NCBI GenBank assembly: GCA_022616075.1
Contig: JAKEFK010000142.1
Location: 1 to 50,162, forward strand
Length of the DNA: 50,162 nucleotides
Direction: 5' to 3'
Source of the DNA: a bacterium
Lineage (GTDB): Bacteria > Acidobacteriota > HRBIN11 > JAKEFK01
The translations under genes and the position numbers were made by a program. This document shows positions 23,555 to 31,481 of the stretch, in pieces. Below the pieces are notes generated by a model. The model saw only the letters and a program-made list of their open reading frames with translations. It had not been told where the DNA came from and made no database searches. Positions within the stretch are counted from its first letter, which is position 1; each line of letters starts with the position of its first letter.

Positions 23555-24148
23555 ATGGTATCGCGCAGAACGTTTCTTCGGGACCTCGGAAAGGGAATTA
23601 TTTTTGTAGCAAGCTATCCTGTGCTTCGCGCCGATCCGCTCAACGCCGCAACACTCCAGCCGACCCCTCCCAATACGGAAGGCCCTTTCTATTTGCCGGG
23701 AGCGCCTTTTCGAGCGAATTTGAGGGAAGATGAGAATGGAACTCCCTTGAAAGTGAATGGCTCACTGGTGGACACGAGCGATCGTCCGATAACAAACGGA
23801 CTCATTGAGATCTGGCACGTAGATCAGTCCGGTGAATATGACCTCGATGGATTCAGATACAGGGCCAGTATGAAGACTTCCAAACAGGGTGAATATGCAT
23901 TTGAAACATTCATGCCGAAAGGTTATGGCGGCAGGCCGCGGCACATTCACTACAAAGTCAGTGCCGGCGGATTCGAAACGCTTGTGACGCAACTTTACTT
24001 TGAGAATGATCCTTTCTTTGAAGGAAAAATCGACCAGACATTGCATAAGGATTCGCTCGTTCGATACCGCGAATTGATCCGTCCGGTTGTGCCTTTCCGT
24101 GAAGGTCAGGAAGTTGCCGTGATCTTTAAGATTTGCCTGGCGCGATAA
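23555..24148 (+). CDS. Tat-exported intradiol ring-cleavage dioxygenase-like protein
   Basis: 197-residue protein of the intradiol dioxygenase fold (protocatechuate 3,4-dioxygenase-like). The N-terminus SRRTFLRDLGKG followed by a hydrophobic stretch is a Tat signal. Likely iron ligands are Tyr102 (DLDGFRYR), Tyr124 (PKGYGGR), His130 and His132 (PRHIH), all present. Extracytoplasmic members of this group are common in soil bacteria; their substrates are mostly uncharacterised aromatic diols. No aromatic catabolism genes are adjacent. Confidence 0.85.
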   Translation: MVSRRTFLRDLGKGIIFVASYPVLRADPLNAATLQPTPPNTEGPFYLPGAPFRANLREDENGTPLKVNGSLVDTSDRPITNGLIEIWHVDQSGEYDLDGFRYRASMKTSKQGEYAFETFMPKGYGGRPRHIHYKVSAGGFETLVTQLYFENDPFFEGKIDQTLHKDSLVRYRELIRPVVPFREGQEVAVIFKICLAR

Positions 24149-24202
24149 AAAAGGCGTCATTTTCCTGGTGACAGGAATTTTGTAAGAGTATTTGCTATTC
24201 TT

Positions 24203-24418
24203 ATGAACGTGAAAGACGTATTCCCCGCACCCGTCCAGTGGGCTCATGCAATCATCGGCGAGAAGAACTATCAGAGTTTGGAGACACACTACGAAAAGAA
24301 AGCGTTTGTTCGATTCGCATTTATTTCAGCAGCATTGATTTCGCAAATCATAGGGCTGCTGTTGGTTTGCCTGATCGGGATCGTAATCGGATCAGCTCTT
24401 CTGAGTTTTTTACGCTAA
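24203..24418 (+). CDS. Small membrane protein, function unknown
   Basis: 71-residue protein with a soluble N-terminal third and one or two membrane segments from about residue 38 to the end (IGLLLVCLIGIVIGSALLSF). The ribosome binding site is weak. It converges on tonB with a 9-base overlap of stop regions. No family recognised. Confidence 0.5.
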   Translation: MNVKDVFPAPVQWAHAIIGEKNYQSLETHYEKKAFVRFAFISAALISQIIGLLLVCLIGIVIGSALLSFLR

Positions 24419-25199
24419 CCTGAATGTAACCGTTACTGTAAAGTAGACCTTCACAGGACGTCCATTCAAAACAGCCGGTTTGTATTTCCACTGTTTCACG
24501 GCATTCAAAGCAGCTTGATCCATCACAGGATGCAACGATCGTAAAACTTTCACTTCTTCAACAGTACCGGTTTTTGTAATTACGGCTTCCAGCACGACCA
24601 CACCTTCGATTTTGGAACGGCGTGCAACTTCCGGGGTAGGGCGGCTCCACTTTCTTGATCAGATGCGGCTGTTGCACTGCTGCCGTGATTCGCATCGGCA
24701 CTTCATCACCCACACCGGGTGTCCCACCAATGACTCCGCCAGGAACACCACCTAATACGCCTCCGGGTACGCCTCCCTCAACACCTCCTACGACACCCCC
24801 TTCGACGCCACCGGGAACTCCGCCTTCATCGACTCCTGTGTCCGTAGCAGATTCATCTACCGCAGCTGTATCAGGTGTCAAATCCTCTTCGGGGATTTCT
24901 TCGGGGACGGTCGGTTGCACTTCTTTCGGCACTTCCACCTTCTCCACGGGTTTTGGTTTCGGTTCTTCCGGCGCAGCTTTCTGTTTTGCAGCAGCCGGTG
25001 GTGGAGGTGGAGGAGGTGGTGGCGCGGAATACAGCGTTACAGGAATGGGTGGCGCCTGAACGGCTTCCACCATCCAGTAAGACATACCTACAATAATTCC
25101 GATTACTAAAGCATGGAGAAATAATGAAAACGGAAACATCCACCACTTTCTCTTTTTTCCGCCTTTGGATTCAATTAAACTTTTCTCCCACATGTTCAA
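24410..25199 (-). pseudogene. tonB: Energy transducer TonB, interrupted by a one-base frameshift
   Basis: TonB couples the inner-membrane proton motive force to outer-membrane receptors. A cytoplasmic stub, a membrane anchor (about residues 21-46), a run of nine prolines, a Lys/Pro/Glu region and a GGVx tetrapeptide repeat (about 126-160) are followed by a TonB C-terminal domain beginning at PPYP. There the frame breaks: one extra base at about 24631-24632 changes the expected PPYPEVARRSKIEGVVVLEA into an unrelated short tail. The remaining domain, ending VYFTVTVTFRLA, is intact in the other frame. It is either a recent disruption or a sequencing error; conservation of the rest favours a recent event or error. 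Confidence 0.85.
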
Positions 25200-25282
25200 C
25201 TCCCAAGATTTTTTAGTTTAGGCTACACAACCAATATGAAAACTTCGACGCGAAATTACCCTAGCTCATCAGTCATTTCTGT

Positions 25283-25358
25283 TGTGGCACACTGCGCCAC
25301 ATTCTTGAGGCGCATCGTTTGAAAAAAATCTAGGGACAAAAAAATTGAACGTGTTCAA
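25283..25358. promoter_or_regulatory. Possible operators upstream of tonB
   Basis: Two small inverted repeats sit in the 179-base gap upstream of tonB: TGTGGC-N7-GCCACA (25283-25301) and TTGAAC-GT-GTTCAA (25345-25358). Either could bind a dimeric regulator. There is no recognisable Fur box and no clear -10/-35 pair, so this is tentative. Confidence 0.3.
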
Positions 25359-25378
25359 AAATGTTGAAGGCTGTCAGA

Positions 25379-26413
25379 TTACGGCAAACCCGAAACGGTG
25401 ATGAGGCATAGCGCTGACAGGATGATCACCAGAAACGTGAATTGCCAGAATCCGATCCAATCTTTTTCTTGTGGATTTTCCTTTGTGGCAAAGGCGTTCA
25501 ATGCGGCGAATAGGAGGAGTAGGATCAGCAAACCTTCACGAGTGTAGAACCAGACAGCGCCAAGCACAATACAAACGAGCCATTTTTGCGCTCTATTCAA
25601 CGTGCGAAATCCTCTTCCTCCGTCCAGTTGCCAAACAGGAAGAAGATTAAAAAGATTGATCCATGCGCCTACACGCGCGATTGCCGCCCAGAAGGAATTG
25701 TTCGTTAGGAAGAATACGGCGTAGGCCGCCAGGGCTGCAAAAAGTCCCCAAAGAGGCCCGGCGAGACCCACCCGTGCATTTTCGCGCGCGCTCACGGGAT
25801 ATTGTTTCATGCGAACAACGGCGCCCAGTCCAGGAATGAACATCGGCGCAGAGGCCCGGATTCCATACTGGTGGAGTTTTGCAATATGTCCGATCTCGTG
25901 TATGTAAATGGAAGCCACCAGTCCCAACGCAAATTTCCAACCCCACGCAGCCCAATACACGCCGAGGGACAGGATCATCGAAAACAAAGTTCCCGCTTTC
26001 GTTAAACCCAAAAACAAGAACTTGGCTTTGGTGAAAAGGAAAACCAGTACAAACTTGAATTTCCAAAGCAACAGCGCAAGAACACCGACGATTCCAGCCT
26101 TCTGCGACCATTTCCGGAATCCGGGGGTTGTCTCAGGTTTCTTATCTGTGAGCTTGCTTAGGGCGTCAATTTTTTCAGAAATTTGTTGATACTGTCGCGT
26201 TTGTGCGGGAAGTAGAGCCAGAGCATCTCGCCATGCGATTAGTGCTCCTTCTACATCCTTTGCGGCTGTGGCGTTTTCGGCTTTCAACGCCAACTCTTTC
26301 AATTCCTCATGGAACAAGAGGCGTTTGCAAGAGGGACATGCCAGAAGAGAAGGCGCGAGCTGCGTGCCGCAAGAGGAGCATGATTTGAAAGTTGTTACCT
26401 GGTTATCAAGCAC
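25379..26413 (-). CDS. M50 (site-2-protease-like) metalloprotease with N-terminal zinc ribbon
   Basis: 344-residue membrane protein. Residues 12-29 form a CxxC...CxxC zinc ribbon (Cys12, 15, 26, 29), then a helical TPR-like segment (about 38-90) and a multi-pass domain. The zinc site HEIGH is at 172-176 and the third ligand motif LDGGR at 263-267, so it should be active in intramembrane or membrane-associated proteolysis. No PDZ domain is visible. The start is a GTG overlapping the upstream gene by eight bases, indicating coupling with a second zinc-ribbon membrane protein. Confidence 0.88.
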   Translation of the reverse strand: MLDNQVTTFKSCSSCGTQLAPSLLACPSCKRLLFHEELKELALKAENATAAKDVEGALIAWRDALALLPAQTRQYQQISEKIDALSKLTDKKPETTPGFRKWSQKAGIVGVLALLLWKFKFVLVFLFTKAKFLFLGLTKAGTLFSMILSLGVYWAAWGWKFALGLVASIYIHEIGHIAKLHQYGIRASAPMFIPGLGAVVRMKQYPVSARENARVGLAGPLWGLFAALAAYAVFFLTNNSFWAAIARVGAWINLFNLLPVWQLDGGRGFRTLNRAQKWLVCIVLGAVWFYTREGLLILLLLFAALNAFATKENPQEKDWIGFWQFTFLVIILSALCLITVSGLP

Positions 26414-27197
26414 CGGCAGACGAATCCTCCACTGGAGGTTCTCCTCTGGAGGATGAAATGGCGAACGGTCCTGTGATTACCATCGGAACCTTTTTTGTAA
26501 TCTTCCAGGCTTCGTAAAGCGCAATTCCAATGATGAGCAGTCCGATGATGTTTTGAAAGCCGGCCAGGAAAGGACTGATAAAAGCGACGATAAACAGGAC
26601 GATAACACCAAAGAAAAGCATCCCTACCGTGAGTTTTTCCACTGTCAGCGAAGCATCTTTTTGAGCCTGTTCATTGGAAACTACTTCCGATGGCATCGGA
26701 TCCTGTGCAGTTGAAGAGGTTACAGTGCTCTGTTTTGCAGTTTCACTCCTATAAGACTTTACGATTAGAGGAATGTACGTAACGACGATAGCACTGTAAG
26801 TCAAAAAGATCGCTAGCAGCTGATATTTCCAGCCACCACGCCCTTCTGAGCCTTTCTTAACGGCTCCTCCAACAAGCAATCCAACAACGATAGCAATCAG
26901 GCCAAATTCGTAGCCGGTTAAAGCAAGCACTGCATAATAGATTCCAGCTCCCACTGCCGCCGCAAGAGTTCCGTAAGCTGTTGCTTTTACCAGACGTCCA
27001 AAACTGCTACCCGCGTTATAAGCGGCTTCAACTTCATAGCGGCAACGTTCACAAACGATGCTCCCACTAATATCGTAGTAGTTGTTGTAGATTTCCGTGC
27101 TGCATTTAGAACAAGCGAGTTTTTGGTCACTGGCTTCCGTGTAGTCGGCTTTGTCGAGTTGAAGTTTGTCGGAGTCGCCCTGATCGGGGGAGGACAT
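26406..27197 (-). CDS. Zinc-ribbon membrane protein, function unknown
   Basis: 263-residue protein with an N-terminal CxxC...CxxC zinc ribbon (Cys29, 32, 49, 52) and about six hydrophobic segments in pairs (about 72-110, 123-145, 195-215, 217-233). It overlaps the M50 protease gene and lies downstream of the phosphatase gene, so the three could be cotranscribed. It might be a partner or substrate of the protease, which also bears a zinc ribbon; this is inference from overlap only. No ribosome binding site is obvious at ATG 27197. Confidence 0.65.
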   Translation of the reverse strand: MSSPDQGDSDKLQLDKADYTEASDQKLACSKCSTEIYNNYYDISGSIVCERCRYEVEAAYNAGSSFGRLVKATAYGTLAAAVGAGIYYAVLALTGYEFGLIAIVVGLLVGGAVKKGSEGRGGWKYQLLAIFLTYSAIVVTYIPLIVKSYRSETAKQSTVTSSTAQDPMPSEVVSNEQAQKDASLTVEKLTVGMLFFGVIVLFIVAFISPFLAGFQNIIGLLIIGIALYEAWKITKKVPMVITGPFAISSSRGEPPVEDSSAGA

Positions 27198-27238
27198 GGC
27201 GCCATCATAGGAGAAGCCATTACGGTTGTCAATCAGCT

Positions 27239-27772
27239 TTACTTCAGGAGGTATTCCCAGCCTTTGCGCCAGTTGAATTCGGTTTCCATCAGCGCTTCAA
27301 GCGAAACTTTGTTGAGGTAGTACTCAAGCGCCCAACGTGTGGCGATGTGACCTATAACAAGCACACGCGATCCTTCCCAGTGAAAGCGAAGATCGTCCAG
27401 AAAACGCCCAACCCGTTGCACTGCTTGTCGCCAGCTTTCGCCTGCGGGATAGGAAAAATCGGGATGATGTTGTAGAGCTCGGAGGAGTTCGGCACGGAGC
27501 ATTCCATTCTGTTCTCCGTAGTTGCATTCTCTCAGACGCCAGTCATGGAGTATGGGTGTCGATGTACCAGCAAAGGCGATTTCGGCTGTCTCAACGGCGC
27601 GTCGCAGGTCGGAAGTGAATACAGCGTTGATGCTGTCGGCGCGTCGTCGTTTGCCAAGTTCTCCGGCTAACAGGCGTCCTTTATCTGAAAGACGGCCAGG
27701 AAGCCAGCCGGTCGCAATTCCGTTTTCATTATCTTCGGTGATGGAATGAGTTTCGAATACGATCTGGATCGT
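27239..27772 (-). CDS. Histidine phosphatase family protein, probable ACG start
   Basis: 177-residue histidine phosphatase (phosphoglycerate-mutase-like). Read in the minus-strand frame, a full-length protein begins IQIVFETHSITEDNENGIAT, continues through SDLRRAVETAEIAF and ends with GHIATRW (His142) and KGWEYLLK. The N-terminal RHG motif of the family is ETHS here, with His9 as the likely phospho-acceptor; I recall this variant in homologues. No ATG, GTG or TTG exists at the expected start: the codon there is ACG (27772-27770), preceded at six bases by AGGAAGG (27779-27785). Starting at the first ATG (27502) would drop the catalytic N-terminal half. So either ACG is used as start or an ATG has mutated. 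Confidence 0.75.
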   Translation of the reverse strand, partial: TIQIVFETHSITEDNENGIATGWLPGRLSDKGRLLAGELGKRRRADSINAVFTSDLRRAVETAEIAFAGTSTPILHDWRLRECNYGEQNGMLRAELLRALQHHPDFSYPAGESWRQAVQRVGRFLDDLRFHWEGSRVLVIGHIATRWALEYYLNKVSLEALMETEFNWRKGWEYLLK

Positions 27773-27815
27773 AGATTTCCTTCCTGATGACTCAGTGAAA
27801 ATAGTATTTGCTGTA

Positions 27816-27938
27816 TTAACTGAGAAGCAAACCGATGCCTATGATAAGAACTCCGACAGAAATAACTGTCAGAACACGAACGATTGTCCCGGATTGTCCG
27901 GGAAATCTCCGCTCGATCAATTTCACAATATGAATCAT
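27816..27938 (-). CDS. 40-residue single-pass membrane protein
   Basis: Short protein with a basic N-terminus (MIHIVKLIERRFPGQ) and one membrane helix (about 17-39, IVRVLTVISVGVLIIGIGLL). The AGGAGG five bases upstream of ATG 27938 is near-perfect, which is why this start is chosen over one 28 codons upstream. It is divergent from the GbsR-like regulator gene and may belong to its regulon. No family recognised. Confidence 0.65.
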   Translation of the reverse strand: MIHIVKLIERRFPGQSGTIVRVLTVISVGVLIIGIGLLLS

Positions 27939-27965
27939 TGCATCCTCCTGATAACCACTAGATAA

Positions 27966-27992
27966 GTTATAGAAACCTGTTTGCTCGGTCAA
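27966..27992 (-). promoter_or_regulatory. Possible promoter of the 40-residue membrane protein gene
   Basis: On the minus strand TTGACC (27992-27987) and TATAAC (27971-27966) are separated by 15 bases, about 28 bases before the start codon. The spacer is shorter than optimal, so this is moderate at best. Confidence 0.35.
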
Positions 27993-28048
27993 CTTACCGC
28001 CCGTAGCACTCGTACCCTGCACTGCGTGGTGGCAGATCTAAATGACGC

Positions 28049-28094
28049 TTGACAGACTTTGTTTGTTACGATAATTTCAGTATTAACTGAAATT
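28049..28094 (+). promoter_or_regulatory. Promoter and operator of the GbsR-like regulator gene
   Basis: A consensus -35 TTGACA (28049-28054) is followed after 15-17 bases by GATAAT/TAATTT. Overlapping the -10 end is a perfect palindrome, AATTTCAGT-ATTA-ACTGAAATT (28073-28094), with 9-base arms. Its position, blocking RNA polymerase just upstream of the regulator gene, points to autorepression. An 11-base part (GTATTAACTGA) recurs at 27813-27823. Confidence 0.7.
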
Positions 28095-28114
28095 TGTGAA
28101 GGAGAGGGTTTGAG

Positions 28115-28630
28115 ATGACATTAACGCCGGTAGGAGAGCGATTCATTTTGCATTGGGGGGAAATGGGGACGCGCTGGGGGATTAACCGCACGGTGGCGCA
28201 GATACACGCCTTGCTTTACATATCGCCGAAGCCGCTGCACGCGGAAGAGATTGCTGAGACACTCTCGATAGCGCGCTCCAACGTGAGCACGAGTCTTCGC
28301 GAGCTGCAGGGTTGGCGAATCGTGAAGGTAGTCCACTTGCTGGGGGATCGCCGGGATCATTTTGAATCGATGAAGGATGTATGGGAAATGTTCCGTGTCG
28401 TTCTGGAAGAAAGAAAGAGACGGGAAATCGATCCAACTCTTGAAGTGTTGCGGGAATGTGTGGCCGAATCGAAGGTTTCTTCCGAGCCCTATGTGCAGGA
28501 AAGACTTCAGGAAATGCTAAACTTTTTAGAAACCATGTCTAAGTGGTATGAGCAGATCAAAAAAATTCCAAGCGCTTCTTTGATGAAAATCATTAAACTG
28601 GGAAATAAGATTCAAAAGATGGTTGGATGA
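28115..28630 (+). CDS. GbsR/MarR-family transcriptional regulator
   Basis: 171-residue winged-helix regulator of the GbsR group (MarR superfamily). The N-terminal half carries the DNA-binding domain: HWGEMGTRWGINRTVAQIHA, then the helix-turn-helix LHAEEIAETLSIARSNVSTS and wing up to GDRRDHFE; the C-terminal half is helical (dimerisation). A GGAGAGGG precedes ATG 28115. A perfect palindrome overlapping its promoter suggests autoregulation. GbsR itself senses choline, but neighbours here (zinc-finger membrane protein, acetyltransferase, polytopic protein) give no such link. Confidence 0.88.
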   Translation: MTLTPVGERFILHWGEMGTRWGINRTVAQIHALLYISPKPLHAEEIAETLSIARSNVSTSLRELQGWRIVKVVHLLGDRRDHFESMKDVWEMFRVVLEERKRREIDPTLEVLRECVAESKVSSEPYVQERLQEMLNFLETMSKWYEQIKKIPSASLMKIIKLGNKIQKMVG

Positions 28631-29022
28631 TGACCAGGTTAATCCATTCCGGTTCCGATCAAGTTTGCCCTTTTTGCCGATCGACCCTCTCCAGGGAAGC
28701 CGTTGTGCGATGCCGTTCTTGCGGAACCGCTCACCATCGTATTTGCTGGCAGCGTCACCACCGTTGTACGGTTTTTGGTTGTCACAGTTCTTATTCGCAG
28801 ACGGGTCCTATGACGCTCGGATTTGCAGCCGGTGTGGTCCTGATTCCGCTGTTTGTTGTTTTGATTTTTGCCACTTTATCTTTTTCAGTGGCGGCTCTGG
28901 AGTTCGGCATTCCGGCAGGCTATCAGTCGCTTCGCAGCGGCATCGGGTTGCCGGTTCTCCTTCTCACCGTGCTTCTCCTATGCGGGTTTTATACGTTTTA
29001 CATTGACAACATCAGAGATTAA
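28627..29022 (+). CDS. RING/PHD-like zinc-finger membrane protein
   Basis: 131-residue protein with an N-terminal cysteine/histidine cluster and two membrane segments (about 60-88 and 105-125). The metal ligands are spaced C14-x2-C17-x11-C29-x2-C32-x4-H37-x2-C40-x6-C47-x4-C52, a C4HC3 order as in PHD/RING-variant cross-brace domains. Prokaryotic RING-like families are known, often membrane-linked and of unknown function. The ATG overlaps the regulator's TGA (ATGATGA), so expression is coupled to it. Ubiquitin-like functions should not be assumed. Confidence 0.75.
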   Translation: MMTRLIHSGSDQVCPFCRSTLSREAVVRCRSCGTAHHRICWQRHHRCTVFGCHSSYSQTGPMTLGFAAGVVLIPLFVVLIFATLSFSVAALEFGIPAGYQSLRSGIGLPVLLLTVLLLCGFYTFYIDNIRD

Positions 29023-29033
29023 AGCAGCTTGTT

Positions 29034-29534
29034 ATGACCATTCTGGAAACACCACGTTTACGTCTGCGCAGGATCACAAAAAACGATGTATCGATCTATT
29101 TCAATTTTTTTTCCGATGCTGAGACGATGCGGTTCTATCCATCCACGCGATCCATGCAGGAAACGCAGGAGTTTGTGGATCGACAGCTCCGCCGCTATGA
29201 AAGGAGCGGCTATGGACCCTGGGCAACGATCCTGAAATCGGAAGATGCACTGATCGGATACTGCGGACTCATTCCTCAGCTTGTTGATGATGCGCCGGAA
29301 GTCGAGATTGGTTATCTCATTGGCCGTTCTTACTGGCGCCAGGGGTTTGCTTCAGAAGCCGCGATTGCATGTCGCGATTATGCTTTTTACAAGCTTGGTC
29401 TTCGCCGTTTAATTTCGTTGATTGATCCGGCGAACGTTGCTTCCATCGGTGTTTCTCGAAAAGTGGGAATGACGCTGGAAAAGCAATCCTTCTGGCAAGG
29501 GAAGTTGATGAACGTTTATTCGCTGAAGTTGTAG
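29034..29534 (+). CDS. GNAT acetyltransferase (RimJ/RimL type)
   Basis: 166-residue N-acetyltransferase of the GNAT superfamily. ETPRLRLRRITKND opens the fold, and the acetyl-CoA binding region is EIGYLIGRSYWRQGFASEA, whose RQGFASEA corresponds to motif A. The tail DPANVASIGVSRKVGM is the usual RimJ/RimL end. Substrate is unknown. It lies 11 bases after the zinc-finger gene and 9 before the next, in a four-gene forward group. Confidence 0.9.
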   Translation: MTILETPRLRLRRITKNDVSIYFNFFSDAETMRFYPSTRSMQETQEFVDRQLRRYERSGYGPWATILKSEDALIGYCGLIPQLVDDAPEVEIGYLIGRSYWRQGFASEAAIACRDYAFYKLGLRRLISLIDPANVASIGVSRKVGMTLEKQSFWQGKLMNVYSLKL

Positions 29535-29543
29535 TAGCAGTTT

Positions 29544-31481
29544 ATGGGTCAACCATTAACGCTGCGCCAGGCGCTAATTCTCTTCGTCGTTTTGGTGGCT
29601 GCATGGTTGCCATCGCTGCTGAAACCGGAAATTGTTTCATTTGCAACAGCGCTTCACCCGTTTGGCGCATCGCCCAATCCTTATTTTGTTCCTCATCACG
29701 CCTTACTGCTTTATTTCTGGTCTCCATTAGTGGCGATCAGCTCCTGTGTATTTTTCCTTTCACCTGGACTCCTTCTTGCACTCGCCTTCAACAGAGCCCG
29801 CGATTTCACTCAATGGATTTTGTTTGCTCTGGCAATTATGGTCCCGGCCCTCAGCATCCCGACCGCTATCGCACAGGCTACGATGGATCAGCCTTTTCGC
29901 GGGTTATCTTTCGCAGCGTTTGTCGTCGCCTGTTCGCTTGTTAGTTTTTGCATTCTTCTATTGCGTGTTCGTAAAGCAAAACTCGCATGGCCACTCGAAG
30001 GACGGATCGAGAAACAAACAATGCTGGTTTTGATTGGTGCTGAACTAATGATTGCGGCCCTGATGATTCCTAAAATCTACTGGGAGAACTTCACGCGAGA
30101 TGGCCTCCAGGTTTTAGAAAGCTCACGTCTGCTCTATTCGCAGCCCCTTCCCATCTGGCCGCAAATCGAAGGACTCGTGCTTACTTATCCAAGCTTTACT
30201 TCCATGATCTCCATTTACATCCCCTCCTGGTTTGTTCGTCTTTTTGGAGAGATGGAAGCGCCTATCAGGTTTCCTTTTTTATTGTACGTGGCAGCGGTTT
30301 ATTGTGGAATCGTATCGATCGCAGGGCAAGGACAAAAGGTCACTTTATCCAGACGAATGGTGCTGTGGTTGGCAATGGCGGTCTATATAGTCGTTGTCAG
30401 TTATAACGTTTCTTATAACCCCTACGCAGCTGATATCGCACATCCTGCCGCTCGCGAAGTATTGGTGACTGCTTTTTTCCTTGGATTCGTTTTCTGCTTT
30501 CTGCAAGGAGAGCGCTTCTGGACTGCTTATTTTGTTTTTCTGACATTTTTCACGTTGCCGCTAGGGACAATTTTGATAGCTCTATGGATGGCCGGCGTGT
30601 TGCTGTTATGGCGCCCTCGACCGCTGAGGATGCTCATGATTACTGCGATTGCGGTCATCGCCGGTCAGGCCGTTGCCGAAATCTCACCGTGGATCCAGGC
30701 GCTTTTTAACCAGACTAAACCGAATGACGTATTTTCTGCGGCGAGTTTACTTGAGAGATTCCATTTGGATTGGGGAAGCCCTCAACGAATTGCATATCTT
30801 ATCATTCCCTGCAGTATCGCTTCTGCGGTTTCACTGCTTTCAGGGCGCCGTCAGGACACCATTGGCCAGACCTTTACGTTTGTTGCTGTCACATACTTTC
30901 TGTTCTTTTATTTTCAGAGACAGATCGGATTAAATCACTTTGTTCCTGTAATGATTTTGCCTCTCGTTGTGCATTGGCGACTTGGTTCGGAAAGCGCGAA
31001 ACGATTCTTTGTTCCTGCGACCGCGATCTGTGCAGTCGTCGCTTTTTTCATTTCGTTGCCACCGGATGCATCCCCGGATCTCAGTTCCAGACAGATCGGA
31101 TCGGCGATTGAAGACCGGATTGGAGGATATGAAAAACTTGATTTTGAATCGCTTCGCCGGCAGGACATTCTGAAACCCCTGTTGCCATCAGTGGACTCGC
31201 CAGGCGTGCCTGAGGAAGTCTACGGTGGCGTGCCGTGGGTCTGGTACCACTATGCGCATCGGAAGGATCATCAGAGCCGTACCATCAATTATGTGATTCA
31301 ACATCTATCCGATCCTCCTCCGGAAAACATGTGGCTACTTCACGCCCAGGGAAACTCAGCGCTTTACCTCCGGAGCCCCGAGATCTGGAAACTACATCAG
31401 ACTCTGAAGCCCCATTCTCCACCGGGCAACCCGATCTATACCGTGCCAAAAGAGAGTCTTTATAAGAGCCGCAAAAAGTAG
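29544..31481 (+). CDS. Large polytopic membrane protein, function unknown
   Basis: 645-residue protein with about 12 or more hydrophobic segments over residues 8-505 and a soluble C-terminal tail of about 135 residues. The layout (many helices, an extracytoplasmic loop with YWENFTRDGLQVLESSR, a soluble tail) resembles GT-C glycosyltransferase-like proteins, but I see no decisive motif. The stop TAG (31479-31481) is part of the GTAGTGG end of a palindromic element, so the C-terminus (KSRKK) may have been set by insertion. It is last in the gbsR-like group. Confidence 0.65.
   Translation: MGQPLTLRQALILFVVLVAAWLPSLLKPEIVSFATALHPFGASPNPYFVPHHALLLYFWSPLVAISSCVFFLSPGLLLALAFNRARDFTQWILFALAIMVPALSIPTAIAQATMDQPFRGLSFAAFVVACSLVSFCILLLRVRKAKLAWPLEGRIEKQTMLVLIGAELMIAALMIPKIYWENFTRDGLQVLESSRLLYSQPLPIWPQIEGLVLTYPSFTSMISIYIPSWFVRLFGEMEAPIRFPFLLYVAAVYCGIVSIAGQGQKVTLSRRMVLWLAMAVYIVVVSYNVSYNPYAADIAHPAAREVLVTAFFLGFVFCFLQGERFWTAYFVFLTFFTLPLGTILIALWMAGVLLLWRPRPLRMLMITAIAVIAGQAVAEISPWIQALFNQTKPNDVFSAASLLERFHLDWGSPQRIAYLIIPCSIASAVSLLSGRRQDTIGQTFTFVAVTYFLFFYFQRQIGLNHFVPVMILPLVVHWRLGSESAKRFFVPATAICAVVAFFISLPPDASPDLSSRQIGSAIEDRIGGYEKLDFESLRRQDILKPLLPSVDSPGVPEEVYGGVPWVWYHYAHRKDHQSRTINYVIQHLSDPPPENMWLLHAQGNSALYLRSPEIWKLHQTLKPHSPPGNPIYTVPKESLYKSRKK

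Noticed and set aside
24655-25059. A Thr/Pro/Ser-rich open frame on the plus strand opposite tonB
   Set aside because: It is the antisense of the GGVx and polyproline repeats; the minus frame has a signal anchor and a TonB domain.
25283-25301. Sigma-54 promoter (TGGCAC near a GC)
   Set aside because: The spacing between TGGCAC and the next TGC does not fit the -24/-12 pattern; it is better read as a short inverted repeat.
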